Counted from the stretch's first letter, positions 9,051 to 18,335 are shown. The stretch is DNA of 36,648 nucleotides from Pseudomonadota bacterium (GCA_021851875.1 JAJZQI010000021.1:1-36648); one strand, 5' to 3'. A program made the numbers and translations. Notes: generated by a model from the sequence alone, not told the origin.

Positions 9051-9386
9051 ATGATGGACTATGTGACGATCTGCCGCGAAAGCGGATTGCTGGAAGGTGA
9101 GATGGCCAACTTCATCATCCGCGGCAGGGAATTTGTGGTGGTCTGGCCGGAAGGCCGTGAACCGGTTGCGTTTGACAGTTTCTGTCCGCATCAGGGGCTG
9201 CCGCTGGGGCAGGGCCATTTCAACGGCAAGGTGCTGACCTGTCCGGCGCATCAATGGGCATTCGACGGTGTCGAGGGCCATGCCCTCAACGCCGACTGTC
9301 AGCTCAAACGCTATCCGCTGCGCGTCAGGGATGGTCTGGTGGAAGTGAAACTGCTGGCCTTTGGGGAGTTATACGACAATGAGTAA
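9051..9386 (+). CDS. Small Rieske-type [2Fe-2S] ferredoxin
   Basis: 111 residues with the Rieske cluster motif Cys-Pro-His (FCPHQGLPLGQG) and, 18 residues on, Cys-Pro-Ala-His (TCPAHQWAFDG), giving the two-Cys two-His ligand set. No transmembrane anchor or signal, so it is a soluble cytosolic ferredoxin like those serving dioxygenases or nitrite reductases. Overlaps the next gene by 8 nt. Context with a truncated hemoglobin suggests an electron donor in oxygen or NO handling; that is inference. Confidence 0.88.
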   Translation: MMDYVTICRESGLLEGEMANFIIRGREFVVVWPEGREPVAFDSFCPHQGLPLGQGHFNGKVLTCPAHQWAFDGVEGHALNADCQLKRYPLRVRDGLVEVKLLAFGELYDNE

Positions 9387-9783
9387 CCATACGGTGATCG
9401 GTGCCAATCCGCATTACGACAGTCTGGGCGGCGACGAGGCCGTGCGCCGGCTGGTCGACCGTTTTTACGACCTGATGGACGAAGACCCGGACTACTACGG
9501 TATTCGCAAGCTGCATCCGGCCGACCTGACCGAGTCGCGCAACAAACTGTACTGGTTTTTGTCGGGCTGGCTGGGCGGGCCGCCATTGTATACCGACAAA
9601 TTCGGTCACCCTTTTCTGCGTCAGAAGCATATGCCTTTCCCCATCGGCGAAAGCGAGCGCGATCAGTGGATGGGCTGCATGCAGCGCGCCATGGCGGATA
9701 CCGGTGTCGAACCGGCACTGCAGGAGGCCTTGCGTGCCGCCTTCTTCAAGACAGCCGATTTTTTGCGCAACCAGCCCGGCTGA
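9379..9783 (+). CDS. Group II truncated hemoglobin (trHbO/GlbO-like)
   Basis: 134 residues. Opens NPHYDSLGGDEAVRRLVDRFYDLM, here cited over residues ~8-31, with the KLYWFLSGWLGGPPLY and GHPFLRQKHMPFPIG segments of group II truncated hemoglobins. The proximal His is in RQKHM, and the conserved G8 Trp is in RDQWMGCM. GGGGAG precedes the ATG at 9379. Such proteins bind O2 or NO, and in a diazotroph may protect nitrogenase or detoxify NO. Overlap with the Rieske gene suggests a functional pair. Confidence 0.92.
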   Translation: MSNHTVIGANPHYDSLGGDEAVRRLVDRFYDLMDEDPDYYGIRKLHPADLTESRNKLYWFLSGWLGGPPLYTDKFGHPFLRQKHMPFPIGESERDQWMGCMQRAMADTGVEPALQEALRAAFFKTADFLRNQPG

Positions 9784-9978
9784 TTCCTGCTCGTCCGCTG
9801 CGCCTTACCGTCACCATCGCCAGTTTCCTGCCGCTGGAATAAAGCCCGCTTTTACCCCGTCTATTAACAACACGCCCTGACGCCGTGCGGACGACAGAAC
9901 CGTGCGGTTGTCTTGCTGCCTGACGTGTATTCATGCTGCATCACACACTTGCATAAAACACCAAGAAGGGAAGCACCA

Positions 9979-10992
9979 ATGAACATTCGAGTTGCGTTAT
10001 TTTCCGCAGTGTCTCTACTGACTTTGCTGGCTGCACCTGTCGCCGGTGCTGCCGAGGCGGGCACGGCCGCCGCGGCTGCCGGCGGCAAACTGGAAAAGAT
10101 TGCCGATGACCGCGAGCACGACATCCGCGTGTTCCGCCCCGACGGCAGCGATATCCAGGGCGAGGCCGCATTTGCCGCCATGCCCGGGGTTGATCTGGCG
10201 GTCTGGGTCGCCGGCAATCAGTTCTTCGCCATGCCCGACGTGATTCATGCGTTTCAGGCTCAGTTTCCCGCCGGCAAGAAGCCGGTGGTGGGGCTGATCA
10301 CCTTGCCGCCGGGCAAGGTGGTTTCAGCCATGCTGAACGGCGGCTGGCAATTCCGCGGTAAAACCCTGCGCGCCGTGCCGGATGTCTGGGGACAGGTGGC
10401 GCTCGAGCCGGCCGAACAATTGAAGCAGGCCGGCCTGGCGCAGGATTATCTGGTGTATATGCACAACCAGCTGGTGCTGATGGTGGCCAAGGGCAATCCC
10501 AAGCACGTGACGGGGATCGCCAGCCTGGGCCGCCGCGATTTGCACGTCATGCTGCCCAACCCGGTGAAGGAAGGCATCATGCGCGAATATGCCCGCAAGG
10601 TGCTGGAGCATCATGATCTGTGGCAAAGCCTGTCCGCCGGCAAGGAATGCGAAAGCTGCCAGGGGGCGCCCAATGTCTGGTTCACTTCGGTACACCACCG
10701 CGAGATTCCGGCTGCATTGCAGGCGGGCAAAACCGACGTTGGCATTGTCTGGGCCACCGAAGTGCAGAATGCGCTGAAGGACGGGGCGCAGGTGGATGCC
10801 ATTTCCCTGCCGCCGCAGGATAGCATGATCAACGATGTGAACTACTACGCCGGCAGCGTGCCGAACAGCGCCCATGCACAGCTGGCGCAAGCCTATCTGC
10901 ACTTCCTGGGCAGCCCGGCGGGGCAACAGGCCTATAGCCAACACGGCTTCCTGCCCGCCAGCAAAACGGACCTGCAGCAAAAATCGCTGTAA
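9979..10992 (+). CDS. Orphan periplasmic substrate-binding protein (ModA/PBP2-like)
   Basis: 337 residues. The signal peptide (MNIRVALFSAVSLLTLLAAP, cut near GAA) is followed by an Ala-rich linker and a type-2 periplasmic binding fold related to molybdate/sulfate-binding proteins: VDLAVWVAGNQFFAMPDVIH near residue 72 and TDVGIVWATEVQNAL near 252. A Cys-Glu-Ser-Cys pair (Cys224, Cys227) is unusual for this fold. AGAAGGGA precedes the ATG. There is no adjacent permease or ATPase; it could use ModBC or act as a sensor. Substrate unknown. Confidence 0.78.
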   Translation: MNIRVALFSAVSLLTLLAAPVAGAAEAGTAAAAAGGKLEKIADDREHDIRVFRPDGSDIQGEAAFAAMPGVDLAVWVAGNQFFAMPDVIHAFQAQFPAGKKPVVGLITLPPGKVVSAMLNGGWQFRGKTLRAVPDVWGQVALEPAEQLKQAGLAQDYLVYMHNQLVLMVAKGNPKHVTGIASLGRRDLHVMLPNPVKEGIMREYARKVLEHHDLWQSLSAGKECESCQGAPNVWFTSVHHREIPAALQAGKTDVGIVWATEVQNALKDGAQVDAISLPPQDSMINDVNYYAGSVPNSAHAQLAQAYLHFLGSPAGQQAYSQHGFLPASKTDLQQKSL

Positions 10993-11008
10993 TGGCGGGC
11001 GCGGTGCT

Positions 11009-11524
11009 TTAATGCACCCGATAGGCGGCGTGGCAGGCGGCGCATTGCACCGTCACGTCGCCCAGCGCATTGAGGGCCCTGCTCAGGTTGCCGTCGGCCG
11101 AGGCTTCCTGGGCGATCAGGGCGAATTCACTGGCTTTCTTGTGCATGGTCATGCCAATCTGGCGCATTTGCGGCGGCATGTACGGCGCCAGCTGGTCGGC
11201 GTGATGCGCAACGGTGGACGACAGGCCGATATTCTGCTCGGCCAGGTCGGCCGCATGATCGAAATCCCCCCGTGCCAGCGCCTGCTGGATTTCACCCAGG
11301 GTCAGCAGATGCTCGCGCATGTTGCTCAGCATGTGCGCGCGCAACATTTCAGGCATGGGCACCCGTGTGCGGGGATCGCTGCTCATGCCGGTCTCCGCCG
11401 CGATGACCGGATGGACCAGCAGGCAAGCCAGCGTGAGGCAGCTGAAGTAGGCGGCGCGGCGCGCGGCAGCGGCAAGCTGGCGTGCCTTCATGCGCATGCG
11501 CAGACGTGCCGCCGCCTGTTTCAT
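11009..11524 (-). CDS. Periplasmic monoheme cytochrome c (cytochrome c'-like) at the end of the nifV-fix operon
   Basis: 171 residues. An Arg-rich N-terminus and hydrophobic stretch (YFSCLTLACLLVHPVIAAET) form a signal peptide. The single heme site CAACH is eight residues from the C-terminus (VQCAACHAAYRVH), the position seen in four-helix cytochrome c' proteins. The rest is helical, with many Met and His (MREHLLTLGEIQQALARGDF). Its start overlaps the upstream TPR-like gene as ATGA, so the two are coupled. Role unknown; electron transfer, NO or O2 binding are the family options. Confidence 0.8.
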   Translation of the reverse strand: MKQAAARLRMRMKARQLAAAARRAAYFSCLTLACLLVHPVIAAETGMSSDPRTRVPMPEMLRAHMLSNMREHLLTLGEIQQALARGDFDHAADLAEQNIGLSSTVAHHADQLAPYMPPQMRQIGMTMHKKASEFALIAQEASADGNLSRALNALGDVTVQCAACHAAYRVH

Positions 11525-12000
11525 GACTGGGCTCCGGCGGCAAAATCGCGGATCACGCAGGCGCCCACCTGATCGCCCGGGTCGATCTCGGCCAGCTTGT
11601 CCAGCATGGCCTGGCAACTGGCTGCGCGGTTCGTGCGCAAGTGGATGAAAGCCAGCGCCTTGAGCGTGAACAGGTAGAAATGCGCCGCGCCGGTGCCGCC
11701 CTGCCAGTCGGCCGAGCGGGGCGTGAGCTTGTGCCACTCGGGCTCGAAGCCGCCCAGCCGGGCGGCGTTGCTCATGCCCGCCAGAGCGGCCTGTTCGGCC
11801 TGCTCCAGCCGCTTCTTGTAGAAGTAGAACTTGTACAGGGCGAAGTAGCCGGGCAGGTAGTCGGGGGCAGCGGCAATGGTGTCGATCAGGTGCGCTTCGG
11901 CCGTGTCGCTGTCGTGGTAATGCGTTGCCGCATCCTGCAGCCGCGTGCCGATGGCGGCGGGGATGTCGTCGCTGGCAACGCCGGGAGTGCCGTTCACCAT
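11521..12000 (-). CDS. TPR-like nif-associated protein (paralogue of the protein at 28773)
   Basis: 159 residues of helix pairs: AEAHLIDTIAAAPDYLPGYF, then YKFYFYKKRLEQAEQAALAG, then HFYLFTLKALAFIHLRTNRA, ending LAEIDPGDQVGACVIRDFA. The same succession occurs in the plus-strand protein at 28773-29288 (FYRFYFYQNRLPEA, FYLFTLKGYGYL, LRQLDPLDRLGGS), so these are paralogues. It probably forms a small protein-binding helical scaffold in the cytoplasm; no signal peptide. Start ATG is 4 nt after the ferredoxin stop. Specific partner unknown. Confidence 0.8.
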   Translation of the reverse strand: MVNGTPGVASDDIPAAIGTRLQDAATHYHDSDTAEAHLIDTIAAAPDYLPGYFALYKFYFYKKRLEQAEQAALAGMSNAARLGGFEPEWHKLTPRSADWQGGTGAAHFYLFTLKALAFIHLRTNRAASCQAMLDKLAEIDPGDQVGACVIRDFAAGAQS

Positions 12001-12006
12001 GCGGGT

Positions 12007-12327
12007 CTACCAGATTTCCGGCGGCAGCATCAGCCGCTCGACCGGCTGGTCGTTCAAGAGGTGTTCTTCAACGATGCTTTCCACGTCTTCCGCCTTGACC
12101 TGACCGTACATGACGCCTTCCGGATAGACCAGCACGTGCGGGCCGCTGCAGGGGCCCAGGCAGCCGGTGTTGGACAGGGCGAACTGCTCGAACAGGTTAC
12201 GCGCTTGGAATTGCTTGCTGAAGGCTTCCAGCACGGCGGCGGAACCGCTTTGCATGCAGGAGCCGCGCGGGTGTCCCGGCGGACGGTTCTGGACGCAGAC
12301 GAAGACGTGTTTTTTTGGTTTTGGCAT
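12007..12327 (-). CDS. Thioredoxin-like [2Fe-2S] ferredoxin (Shethna FeSI type)
   Basis: 106 residues. VFVCVQNRPPGHPRGSC near the N-terminus and TGCLGPCSGPHVLVYPEG near residue 55 supply the four cysteines of thioredoxin-fold [2Fe-2S] ferredoxins (C-x12-C and C-x3-C). Start follows AAAGAGA in the gap after fixX. The A. vinelandii homologue class sits with nif genes. Here it follows fixABCX, so an electron-transfer role alongside that complex is plausible. Confidence 0.88.
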   Translation of the reverse strand: MPKPKKHVFVCVQNRPPGHPRGSCMQSGSAAVLEAFSKQFQARNLFEQFALSNTGCLGPCSGPHVLVYPEGVMYGQVKAEDVESIVEEHLLNDQPVERLMLPPEIW

Positions 12328-12342
12328 GATAAATCTCTTTCC

Positions 12343-12636
12343 TTAGCCGAACTTGAACAGGATGCCGTAGCCGCCGCGCGGGTATTCCCAGGCGACGTTA
12401 TGGTGTTCGTTGCAGATGATGCGGCAGGTGCCGCATTCCAGGCAGCCGTCGGTGATCAGCACCACGCGGCCGTTACCTTCCTGCGTGTAGCAGGCGGCCG
12501 GGCACAGGTGAGTGCATTCCTTGCCCTGACACTTCGAATGGCAGATCTCGTTGTCCTTGATCTGAATGTGCGGATGGCCGCTGTCGACACGGTAACGATT
12601 CTGAAACAGCCTTTCCTCGACTTTTACGGTGCTCAT
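12343..12636 (-). CDS. fixX: FixX, ferredoxin-like subunit of the FixABCX complex
   Basis: 97 residues. Conserved ferredoxin-like cysteines occur in [19 protein letters not shown] and [14 protein letters not shown], typical FixX, ending [15 protein letters not shown]. FixX accepts low-potential electrons from FixC and passes them to ferredoxin or flavodoxin. The ATG overlaps the fixC stop (ATGA) with GGAGG upstream, so I prefer it to the GTG five codons earlier. Confidence 0.95.
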   Translation of the reverse strand: MSTVKVEERLFQNRYRVDSGHPHIQIKDNEICHSKCQGKECTHLCPAACYTQEGNGRVVLITDGCLECGTCRIICNEHHNVAWEYPRGGYGILFKFG

Positions 12637-13931
12637 TCGAACGCCCTCCACATTTTGAACGCGTCACCCAGCAAGCCGACCAGCGAGCGGCGGCTGGAGA
12701 ATTCCTTGCGAATCTGCTTTTCCTTGGTCTTCTTGTCGATCCCGTCCACGGTGAGCATGGTGCGGGCCGCCTGGCTGACCAGATCGGGGTAATCGGTGAA
12801 GAACTGCGGATTCTTGTGGAATACGCCGGGCATGCGACGGTACTTCTTCAGGTCCTTCATGACGAAGGTTTCATCCAGCGCGGCACGGTAAGCCGACAGA
12901 TTGCGCGCGCTCAGGTCTTTTCTGGCTTCCTTCAGGGTCAGCACCGTTTCGGCGGCAATGCGGCCGGTGGTCATGGCCAGGTTGGAGCCTTCACGGTGTA
13001 CGGCATTGACGAACATGCCGGAGTCGCCCACGATCATCCAGCCGTCGCCGTAGATTTGCGGCATGGCTTCGTAACCGCCTTCGGGAATCAGGTGCGCGGT
13101 GTATTCTTTCATCTCGCCGCCGGCCAACAGCGGTTTGATGGAAGGATGCTGCTTCATTTCGTCCAGCAGGGTGTAAGGCGATACCTTGCTGGCCTTGAAG
13201 TCGGACAGCATGCAACCCACGCCGACGGTGAGCGATTCCTTGTTGGTGTAGAGAAAACCGGTGCCCATCATGCCTTTGGTGATCTTGCCGGCCATCTCGA
13301 TGACCACGCCTTCGTCGCCGCTGATGTTGAAGCGGCTTTCCACCGTTTCGGTCGGCATGAAGTGAATCTCCTTCACCGCCAGCGCCACATCCTTGGGCTG
13401 CAGCTCGGCATGGAAGCCGGCTTTTTTCGCCAGCAGCGAGTTCACGCCGTCGGCCAGCACCACCACGTCGGCGTAGATCTCGCCGTCCACGCGGTCGGTG
13501 CGCACGCCGATGACGCGGTTCTTGTCCATCAGCAGATCGGTCACGGTGGTTTCGTTGATCACCAGCGCGCCGGCTTCCTGCACCTTGGTCGAGAACCACT
13601 TGTCGAACTGGGCGCGCAAAATGGTGTAGCGGTTGTAGGGCTGCTTGTTGAATTCCTCGGAGCGGTAGTGGCTGGCGATATGTGAGTTGTCGTCCAGAAT
13701 CCACATGCGCTGCTCGATGATGTGACGTTCCAGCGGCGCGTCTTCGCGAAAATCGGGGATCATGCGCTCCAGCGCATCGGAATAGAGGATCGCGCCCTGC
13801 ACGTTCTTGGAACCGGGGTATTCGCCGCGCTCCAGTTGCAGCACCTTCAGGCCGCCCTTGGCCATGGTGTAAGCGGCGGCATTGCCGGACGGGCCGGCGC
13901 CGATGACGATTGCGTCAAAATGTTCTGCCAT
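12633..13931 (-). CDS. fixC: FixC, ETF:quinone oxidoreductase-like flavoprotein
   Basis: 432 residues. The N-terminal Rossmann motif [20 protein letters not shown] binds FAD; the [20 protein letters not shown] segment near residue 305 is the second FAD-contact region. In FixABCX, electron bifurcation from NADH reduces quinone through FixC and ferredoxin/flavodoxin through FixX. Located 9 nt after fixB with GGAG before its ATG. Confidence 0.95.
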   Translation of the reverse strand: MAEHFDAIVIGAGPSGNAAAYTMAKGGLKVLQLERGEYPGSKNVQGAILYSDALERMIPDFREDAPLERHIIEQRMWILDDNSHIASHYRSEEFNKQPYNRYTILRAQFDKWFSTKVQEAGALVINETTVTDLLMDKNRVIGVRTDRVDGEIYADVVVLADGVNSLLAKKAGFHAELQPKDVALAVKEIHFMPTETVESRFNISGDEGVVIEMAGKITKGMMGTGFLYTNKESLTVGVGCMLSDFKASKVSPYTLLDEMKQHPSIKPLLAGGEMKEYTAHLIPEGGYEAMPQIYGDGWMIVGDSGMFVNAVHREGSNLAMTTGRIAAETVLTLKEARKDLSARNLSAYRAALDETFVMKDLKKYRRMPGVFHKNPQFFTDYPDLVSQAARTMLTVDGIDKKTKEKQIRKEFSSRRSLVGLLGDAFKMWRAFE

Positions 13932-13940
13932 GGTGGTCTC

Positions 13941-15032
13941 CTATACAGCTTTACGGACAGTAGCCAGATGCTGGCGGAACGCTTCCGTCAGGGCCGGCAG
14001 AATCGTCATGGCGTTGCCGACGATGCCGTAGGTGGCAAAGTCGAAAATCGGCGCATGCGGATCGTTGTTGATGGCGATGATCACGTCGGAGGATTCCATG
14101 CCGACGCGGTGCTGGATCGCGCCGGAGATGCCGACGGCGATATACAGTTTGGGCCGCACGGTTTTGCCCGACTGCCCCACCTGGCGTTCCAGTTCGACCC
14201 AGCCGGACTGTACCACCGGGCGGGTGGCGCCCACTTCGGCGCCCAGCACGGCGGCCAGGTCCCAGATCAGTTTGAAGTTGTCCGGGTTTTTCATGCCGCG
14301 GCCGCCGGCCACGATGATGTCGGCGAACGGCAGCTGCGGTTTGTCGGCGCGGTTGTCGGGAATGAACTCCAGCACCTTGGTGATGATGTCGGTTTCGATC
14401 ATGTTGAGCTTGTGCTCGATGATGCGGCCGCTGCGGCTGTCGTCCTTGTCCGGCATGGCCATGACGCGCGGACGGACGGTGGCCATTTGCGGGCGGTAGT
14501 TGAGCGTGACGATGGTACACAGCAGGCTGCCGCCGAAGGTCGGGCGGGTGGCTGCCAGACTGCGGTTTTCCGGGTCGATGGCCAGTTCCGTGCAGTCGGC
14601 GGTGAGGCCGGTTTTCAGCGTGGTGGCGACCGAACCGGCCAGATCGCGGCCCAGTGTGGTGGCGCCCAGCAGCAGGATTTCCGGCTGGAAGGTGTTGACC
14701 AGATCGGTCAGGCTCTTGGTGAACGATTCATTGCGGTAGTTTTCCAGCACGGGGTCTTCCACCACGTAGCACAGGTCCGCGCCGTATTTGTAGGCTTCGT
14801 CGCAGAAACGGCGGGTTTCCTCGCCCGGCGCGCCCATGACCACGCCGGCCAGTTCCACGCCCAGCTGGTCGGCCAGCTTGCGGCCTTCGCCCAGCAGTTC
14901 CCACGAGACGGTGTGTACTTCGCCGCGTTCGTGTTCGATGAAGACCCAGACACCCTTGTAAGCGGCCAGCGCCGGGTCGAGTTCAAATTTCTTGCGGCCT
15001 TTTTTGGCCGGCTGTTCAGTTGTCGCATTCAT
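13941..15032 (-). CDS. fixB: FixB, electron transfer flavoprotein alpha subunit
   Basis: 363 residues. The C-terminal FAD domain carries [20 protein letters not shown] and [18 protein letters not shown], classic ETF-alpha. The N-terminus has a Lys/Arg-rich extension ([16 protein letters not shown]) before the fold begins at [15 protein letters not shown]. FixB with FixA forms the bifurcating ETF core. Start lies 10 nt after the fixA stop. Confidence 0.95.
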   Translation of the reverse strand: MNATTEQPAKKGRKKFELDPALAAYKGVWVFIEHERGEVHTVSWELLGEGRKLADQLGVELAGVVMGAPGEETRRFCDEAYKYGADLCYVVEDPVLENYRNESFTKSLTDLVNTFQPEILLLGATTLGRDLAGSVATTLKTGLTADCTELAIDPENRSLAATRPTFGGSLLCTIVTLNYRPQMATVRPRVMAMPDKDDSRSGRIIEHKLNMIETDIITKVLEFIPDNRADKPQLPFADIIVAGGRGMKNPDNFKLIWDLAAVLGAEVGATRPVVQSGWVELERQVGQSGKTVRPKLYIAVGISGAIQHRVGMESSDVIIAINNDPHAPIFDFATYGIVGNAMTILPALTEAFRQHLATVRKAV

Positions 15033-15042
15033 GGCTTCTTCC

Positions 15043-15888
15043 TCATGCGGCCCGTTTGCCGATTTCCTTTTCCAGTTTGGGATGCTGGGTAAACAGCTTG
15101 GTCAGCAGCGTGATCGCAATATCGCGCGGATCGCCGCTTTCCGTTTCGATCATGCTGGCTTTCTGTGATTTGGCGGTTGGCGCGAACACCTTGCTGACGA
15201 TGGTGGGCGAGCCCTTGAGACCGATCTTGGTGACATCCTCAATGCCGGCCGCATCCTTGTCCCATACCTTGAGCGGGTAGCGGGCGGCGCGGAACATGTT
15301 GGGCATGGTGGCAAAGCGCATTTCGTTCACGCCTTCCAGCATGGTGATGAGCGCCGGGGTCTTGGTTTTCAGCACCTGCACGCCGCCTTCTGCGCGGCGA
15401 TGCACGGTGATCTCGCGTTTTTCCAGATCGAGGCTCTCGATTTTGGAGACATAGGTCAGCAGCTGCAGGTCCAGCCGTTTGGCGATGCCGGGGCCGACTT
15501 GCGCGGTATCGCCGTCGATGGTCTGTTTGCCGGCGAACACCAGGTCCACCGCCATGTCGTTCTGAATCTGCCGGATGGCGGAGGCCAGGGCGAAGCTGGT
15601 AGCCAGGGTGTCGGAGCCGGCAAAGGCGCGGTCGGTTACCAGCACCGCTTCATCGGCGCCGTAAGCCAGGCATTTGCGCAGTGCGGCTTCGGCCATCGGC
15701 GGACCCATGGTGAGCACGGTGACGCGTCCGCCGTATTTGTCCTTCAGCCGCAGGGCTTCTTCCAGCGAGAACAGGTCATACGGATTGACGATGGCCGGCA
15801 CGCCCTGGCGCATGATGGTGTTGGTCACCGGGTGCACGCGGATCTGGGCGGAGTCCGGTACTTGCTTGATACAGACGACGATATGCAT
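15043..15888 (-). CDS. fixA: FixA, electron transfer flavoprotein beta subunit
   Basis: 281 residues from the ATG at 15888, which has AGAGGA six bases upstream. The start [20 protein letters not shown] and the AMP/FAD region [20 protein letters not shown] are typical ETF-beta. It receives NADH electrons for bifurcation. The gene follows nifW by 19 nt, so fixABCX here is read from the nifV promoter rather than its own. Confidence 0.95.
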   Translation of the reverse strand: MHIVVCIKQVPDSAQIRVHPVTNTIMRQGVPAIVNPYDLFSLEEALRLKDKYGGRVTVLTMGPPMAEAALRKCLAYGADEAVLVTDRAFAGSDTLATSFALASAIRQIQNDMAVDLVFAGKQTIDGDTAQVGPGIAKRLDLQLLTYVSKIESLDLEKREITVHRRAEGGVQVLKTKTPALITMLEGVNEMRFATMPNMFRAARYPLKVWDKDAAGIEDVTKIGLKGSPTIVSKVFAPTAKSQKASMIETESGDPRDIAITLLTKLFTQHPKLEKEIGKRAA

Positions 15889-15907
15889 GATGAATCCTCT
15901 TAACCGT

Positions 15908-16243
15908 TTAACCGTGCGTAGGCAGGGTCTGACGCAGCTTGTCCATGGAAAAGTGCTGCGTGCCGTCGACATCCTGGAATACCTTGAAGACCTTTTCCTG
16001 CGCCGGGGTGGACGTGACGAAATCCTGATAGGCGTGCTCAAGGTGGCCCTTGCACAAGGTGAACATCTCGTCTTCCGGCATGGTGACGGGCATATGGCTG
16101 TTGCGCAGGTACTGATGGAAGCGCTTGAGAATATGCAGCCGGTTCACGTTGACTATTTGCTGCTCGAATGGAACCTGAAAGAATCCAAAAAATTCTTCGG
16201 CCGCCGAAAGTGATGCCAATTTCTTAACAAATTCGTTACTCAT
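15908..16243 (-). CDS. nifW: NifW, nitrogenase-stabilizing/protective protein
   Basis: 111 residues from the ATG at 16243, which has AGGA nine bases upstream; a second ATG three codons earlier is too close to that site. EEFFGFFQVPFEQQIVNVNR followed by LHILKRFHQYLR is diagnostic of NifW. The protein associates with the MoFe protein and is thought to protect it from oxygen or to help its maturation. Sits between cysE and fixA in the same operon. Confidence 0.93.
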   Translation of the reverse strand: MSNEFVKKLASLSAAEEFFGFFQVPFEQQIVNVNRLHILKRFHQYLRNSHMPVTMPEDEMFTLCKGHLEHAYQDFVTSTPAQEKVFKVFQDVDGTQHFSMDKLRQTLPTHG

Positions 16244-16248
16244 GATGG

Positions 16249-17016
16249 TCATTCCTGCATTTGGTCACAAACATCCTGACATTGAAGACATTCCTGGCCG
16301 GACGTATCCTGGCCGGAAAGCATTTTTAATTCCGTTTCCAGTTCGTTGATGCGGGTCAGCATGCAACTGATGGCTTTACCTACCGGGTCGGGCATCAAAT
16401 GGTGATCCAGGTCGATGCCGTGCTTGGTGATGCGCCGCTTGCTCATCGGCAGCACCGGCCGCCCCGGAATTCCCACCACCGTCATGCCGGCCGGGATATT
16501 CTCGATGACCACCGAGTTGGCCCCGATGCGGACCTGGCTGCCGATGTGAATCGGTCCCAGGATCTTGGCGCCGGCGCCGACCAGCACGCCGTCGTCCAGG
16601 GTGGGGTGGCGTTTGCCCGCATTCCACGAGGTGCCGCCCAAGGTGACGCCGTGGTACAGCGTGACATCGTTGCCCACTTCCGCCGTTTCGCCGATCACCA
16701 CGCCGCAGCCGTGGTCGATGAAAAATCGCTGGCCGATGACTGCGCCTGGGTGAATGTCGATCTGCGTGAACATGCGCACGGCAAAGCTGATGAAGCGCGC
16801 GGCGTAGCGCCAGTTCTTCTGCCACAGGGCATGGCTGACCCGGTGCCACATGATGGCGTGCACGCCGGGGTAGGTCGTCAGCACCTCGAAACGGCTGCGG
16901 GCGGCGGGGTCGCGCTCGAATACGCAGGACATGTCTTCGCGCATCAGGCGCAGCAGTCCAGGTTTTTTCGGCAGTGCCGCCTTGATCGTGCTGGCGGTCG
17001 GATTGCTCATGTCCAT
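16249..17016 (-). CDS. cysE: Serine O-acetyltransferase, nif-linked (CysE/NifP)
   Basis: 255 residues from the ATG at 17016 (GGAG ten bases upstream); a GTG at 17037 overlapping the nifV stop is an alternative. [20 protein letters not shown] and [20 protein letters not shown] are the hexapeptide-repeat active-site segments of CysE, with the catalytic His-Asp pairs intact. It makes O-acetylserine for cysteine, the sulfur source for nitrogenase clusters. The C-terminus has a cysteine cluster (CLQCQDVC) not needed for catalysis. Position after nifV is as in A. vinelandii. Confidence 0.93.
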   Translation of the reverse strand: MDMSNPTASTIKAALPKKPGLLRLMREDMSCVFERDPAARSRFEVLTTYPGVHAIMWHRVSHALWQKNWRYAARFISFAVRMFTQIDIHPGAVIGQRFFIDHGCGVVIGETAEVGNDVTLYHGVTLGGTSWNAGKRHPTLDDGVLVGAGAKILGPIHIGSQVRIGANSVVIENIPAGMTVVGIPGRPVLPMSKRRITKHGIDLDHHLMPDPVGKAISCMLTRINELETELKMLSGQDTSGQECLQCQDVCDQMQE

Positions 17017-17033
17017 GGCGTTCTCGCTCCGTT

Positions 17034-18185
17034 TCACTGGCAGGTTTGTTGTGCGGCGATTTGCGCCGTTTCCAGATAAAAGCGCGTCAGTTCTTCCTGC
17101 CCCGGCGACAGTTTGGTCGAAACGGCAAAGTCGCGGATGCGCATCAGGATCGTCGCTGCTTCGCTGTCCGACAGCAGGATGCCGTAGCGGGCATAGGCGT
17201 CACGCACGGCGCTGGTGCCGGAATGTTTGCCCAGCACCAGCTGGCGTTCGCGGCCGACGGCGGCCGGCTCCAGTTCTTCGTAGGTTTTCGGATTCTTCAG
17301 CAGGCCGTCGACATGAATGCCGGACTCATGCTTGAACACGTCCTCGCCTACAATGCTCTTGTTCACCGGCACCGGGCGGTTCGATGCCACGGCAACCAGC
17401 CGGGAAATAGCCGGCAGCAGCGTGAAGTTGATGCCGCTGTCGATGCGGTACAGCTGCTTGAGCGAGACCGCCGCCTCTTCCAGCGGCGCGTTGCCGGCAC
17501 GTTCGCCCAGACCGTTCACCGTCGTGTTGATGTGCGTCGCGCCGGCCAGTACCGCCGCCAGGGTGTTGGCTGTGGCCAGGCCCAGATCGTTATGGGCGTG
17601 CATTTCGATGTCCAGATCGCTCACCATGCGCAGCATGGTGATGCGCTGATAGGTGCTGAACGGGTCGAGAAAGCCCACCGTGTCGGCAAAGCGGAAGCGC
17701 ACGGCGCCGGCATTCTCGGCGGCATCCAGTACGCGGCGCAGAAAATCCGGATCGGCGCGCGAACTGTCCTCGCCTCCCACGCACACGGTCAGGCCGGCGT
17801 CGATGGCGGCGTTGACGTAATAGTCGATCTGCTCCAACACCCAGTTGCGGTCGCGGCCCAGCTTGTGCTGGATCTGGATGTCCGACACCGGAATGGACAG
17901 GTTTACCAGGTTTGCACCGCTGCGGATCACCGCTTCCAGGTCATCCGCGCGCATCCGGCCCCACACCATGAAGCGGCTCGGCAGCTCCAGGCTGCAGATC
18001 GAGCGGATAACTTCCTGCTCCTCGGCGCCCATGACCGGGATGCCGACTTCCATTTCCTGGACGCCGATGTCGGACAGGGCGACAGCGATGGAGATTTTTT
18101 CCTCCGCTGTAAAGGCAACTCCCGCCGACTGTTCGCCGTCGCGCAGGGTGGTATCGTTGATGGTGACGCTGGCCGGATAGTCCAT
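17034..18185 (-). CDS. nifV: NifV, homocitrate synthase
   Basis: 383 residues from the ATG at 18185, preceded by [25 protein letters not shown] is the catalytic DRE-TIM metallolyase start, and [20 protein letters not shown] holds the HxH metal ligands; [15 protein letters not shown] completes the set. It condenses acetyl-CoA and 2-oxoglutarate to homocitrate, the organic ligand of FeMo-co. First gene of a ten-gene operon whose sigma54 promoter lies about 35 bp upstream. Confidence 0.96.
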   Translation of the reverse strand: MDYPASVTINDTTLRDGEQSAGVAFTAEEKISIAVALSDIGVQEMEVGIPVMGAEEQEVIRSICSLELPSRFMVWGRMRADDLEAVIRSGANLVNLSIPVSDIQIQHKLGRDRNWVLEQIDYYVNAAIDAGLTVCVGGEDSSRADPDFLRRVLDAAENAGAVRFRFADTVGFLDPFSTYQRITMLRMVSDLDIEMHAHNDLGLATANTLAAVLAGATHINTTVNGLGERAGNAPLEEAAVSLKQLYRIDSGINFTLLPAISRLVAVASNRPVPVNKSIVGEDVFKHESGIHVDGLLKNPKTYEELEPAAVGRERQLVLGKHSGTSAVRDAYARYGILLSDSEAATILMRIRDFAVSTKLSPGQEELTRFYLETAQIAAQQTCQ

Positions 18186-18219
18186 AATGCACCTCGCAAG
18201 TTCTGTCTGTATGGCTAAT

Positions 18220-18235
18220 AGCAACCACTGTGCCA
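18220..18235 (-). promoter_or_regulatory. Sigma54 (-24/-12) promoter of the nifV-cysE-nifW-fixABCX operon
   Basis: Minus strand reads TGGCACA-GTGG-TTGCT, one base from consensus TGGCACG-N4-TTGCW, with invariant GG and GC correctly spaced. Transcript start predicted near 18208, about 23 nt before the nifV ATG. Confidence 0.88.
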
Positions 18236-18253
18236 GTTAATTTTATTTATTTA

Positions 18254-18266
18254 ATTCAATAGATTA
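18254..18266. promoter_or_regulatory. IHF-like site in the nifV promoter region
   Basis: ATTCAATAGATTA fits WATCAANNNNTTR with one mismatch. It sits in an AT-rich stretch between the sigma54 promoter and the NifA site. Confidence 0.5.
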
Positions 18267-18319
18267 TTGTATTTGTCGGATTGTCTGGTTTGATGCAAGA
18301 GCGACATTGAGGAGTTCTT

Positions 18320-18335
18320 TGTCGGATATGCGACA
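18320..18335. promoter_or_regulatory. NifA upstream activator sequence for nifV operon
   Basis: Exact TGT-N10-ACA (spacer CGGATATGCG) inside a longer palindrome, CTTTGTCG / GCGACAAAG. Centre about 119 bp upstream of the predicted nifV transcript start, the usual NifA distance. Confidence 0.85.

Noticed and set aside
9784-9978. Promoter or hairpin in the 195-bp gap before the orphan binding protein
   Set aside because: A repeated CCGTGCGG (9891-9898 and 9900-9907 region) and short AACCG/CGGTT palindrome are present, but no convincing sigma54, NifA or ModE pattern.
13722-15092. Long plus-strand frame opposite fixB/fixC
   Set aside because: Antisense of conserved fixB and fixC with no ribosome site or recognisable fold.
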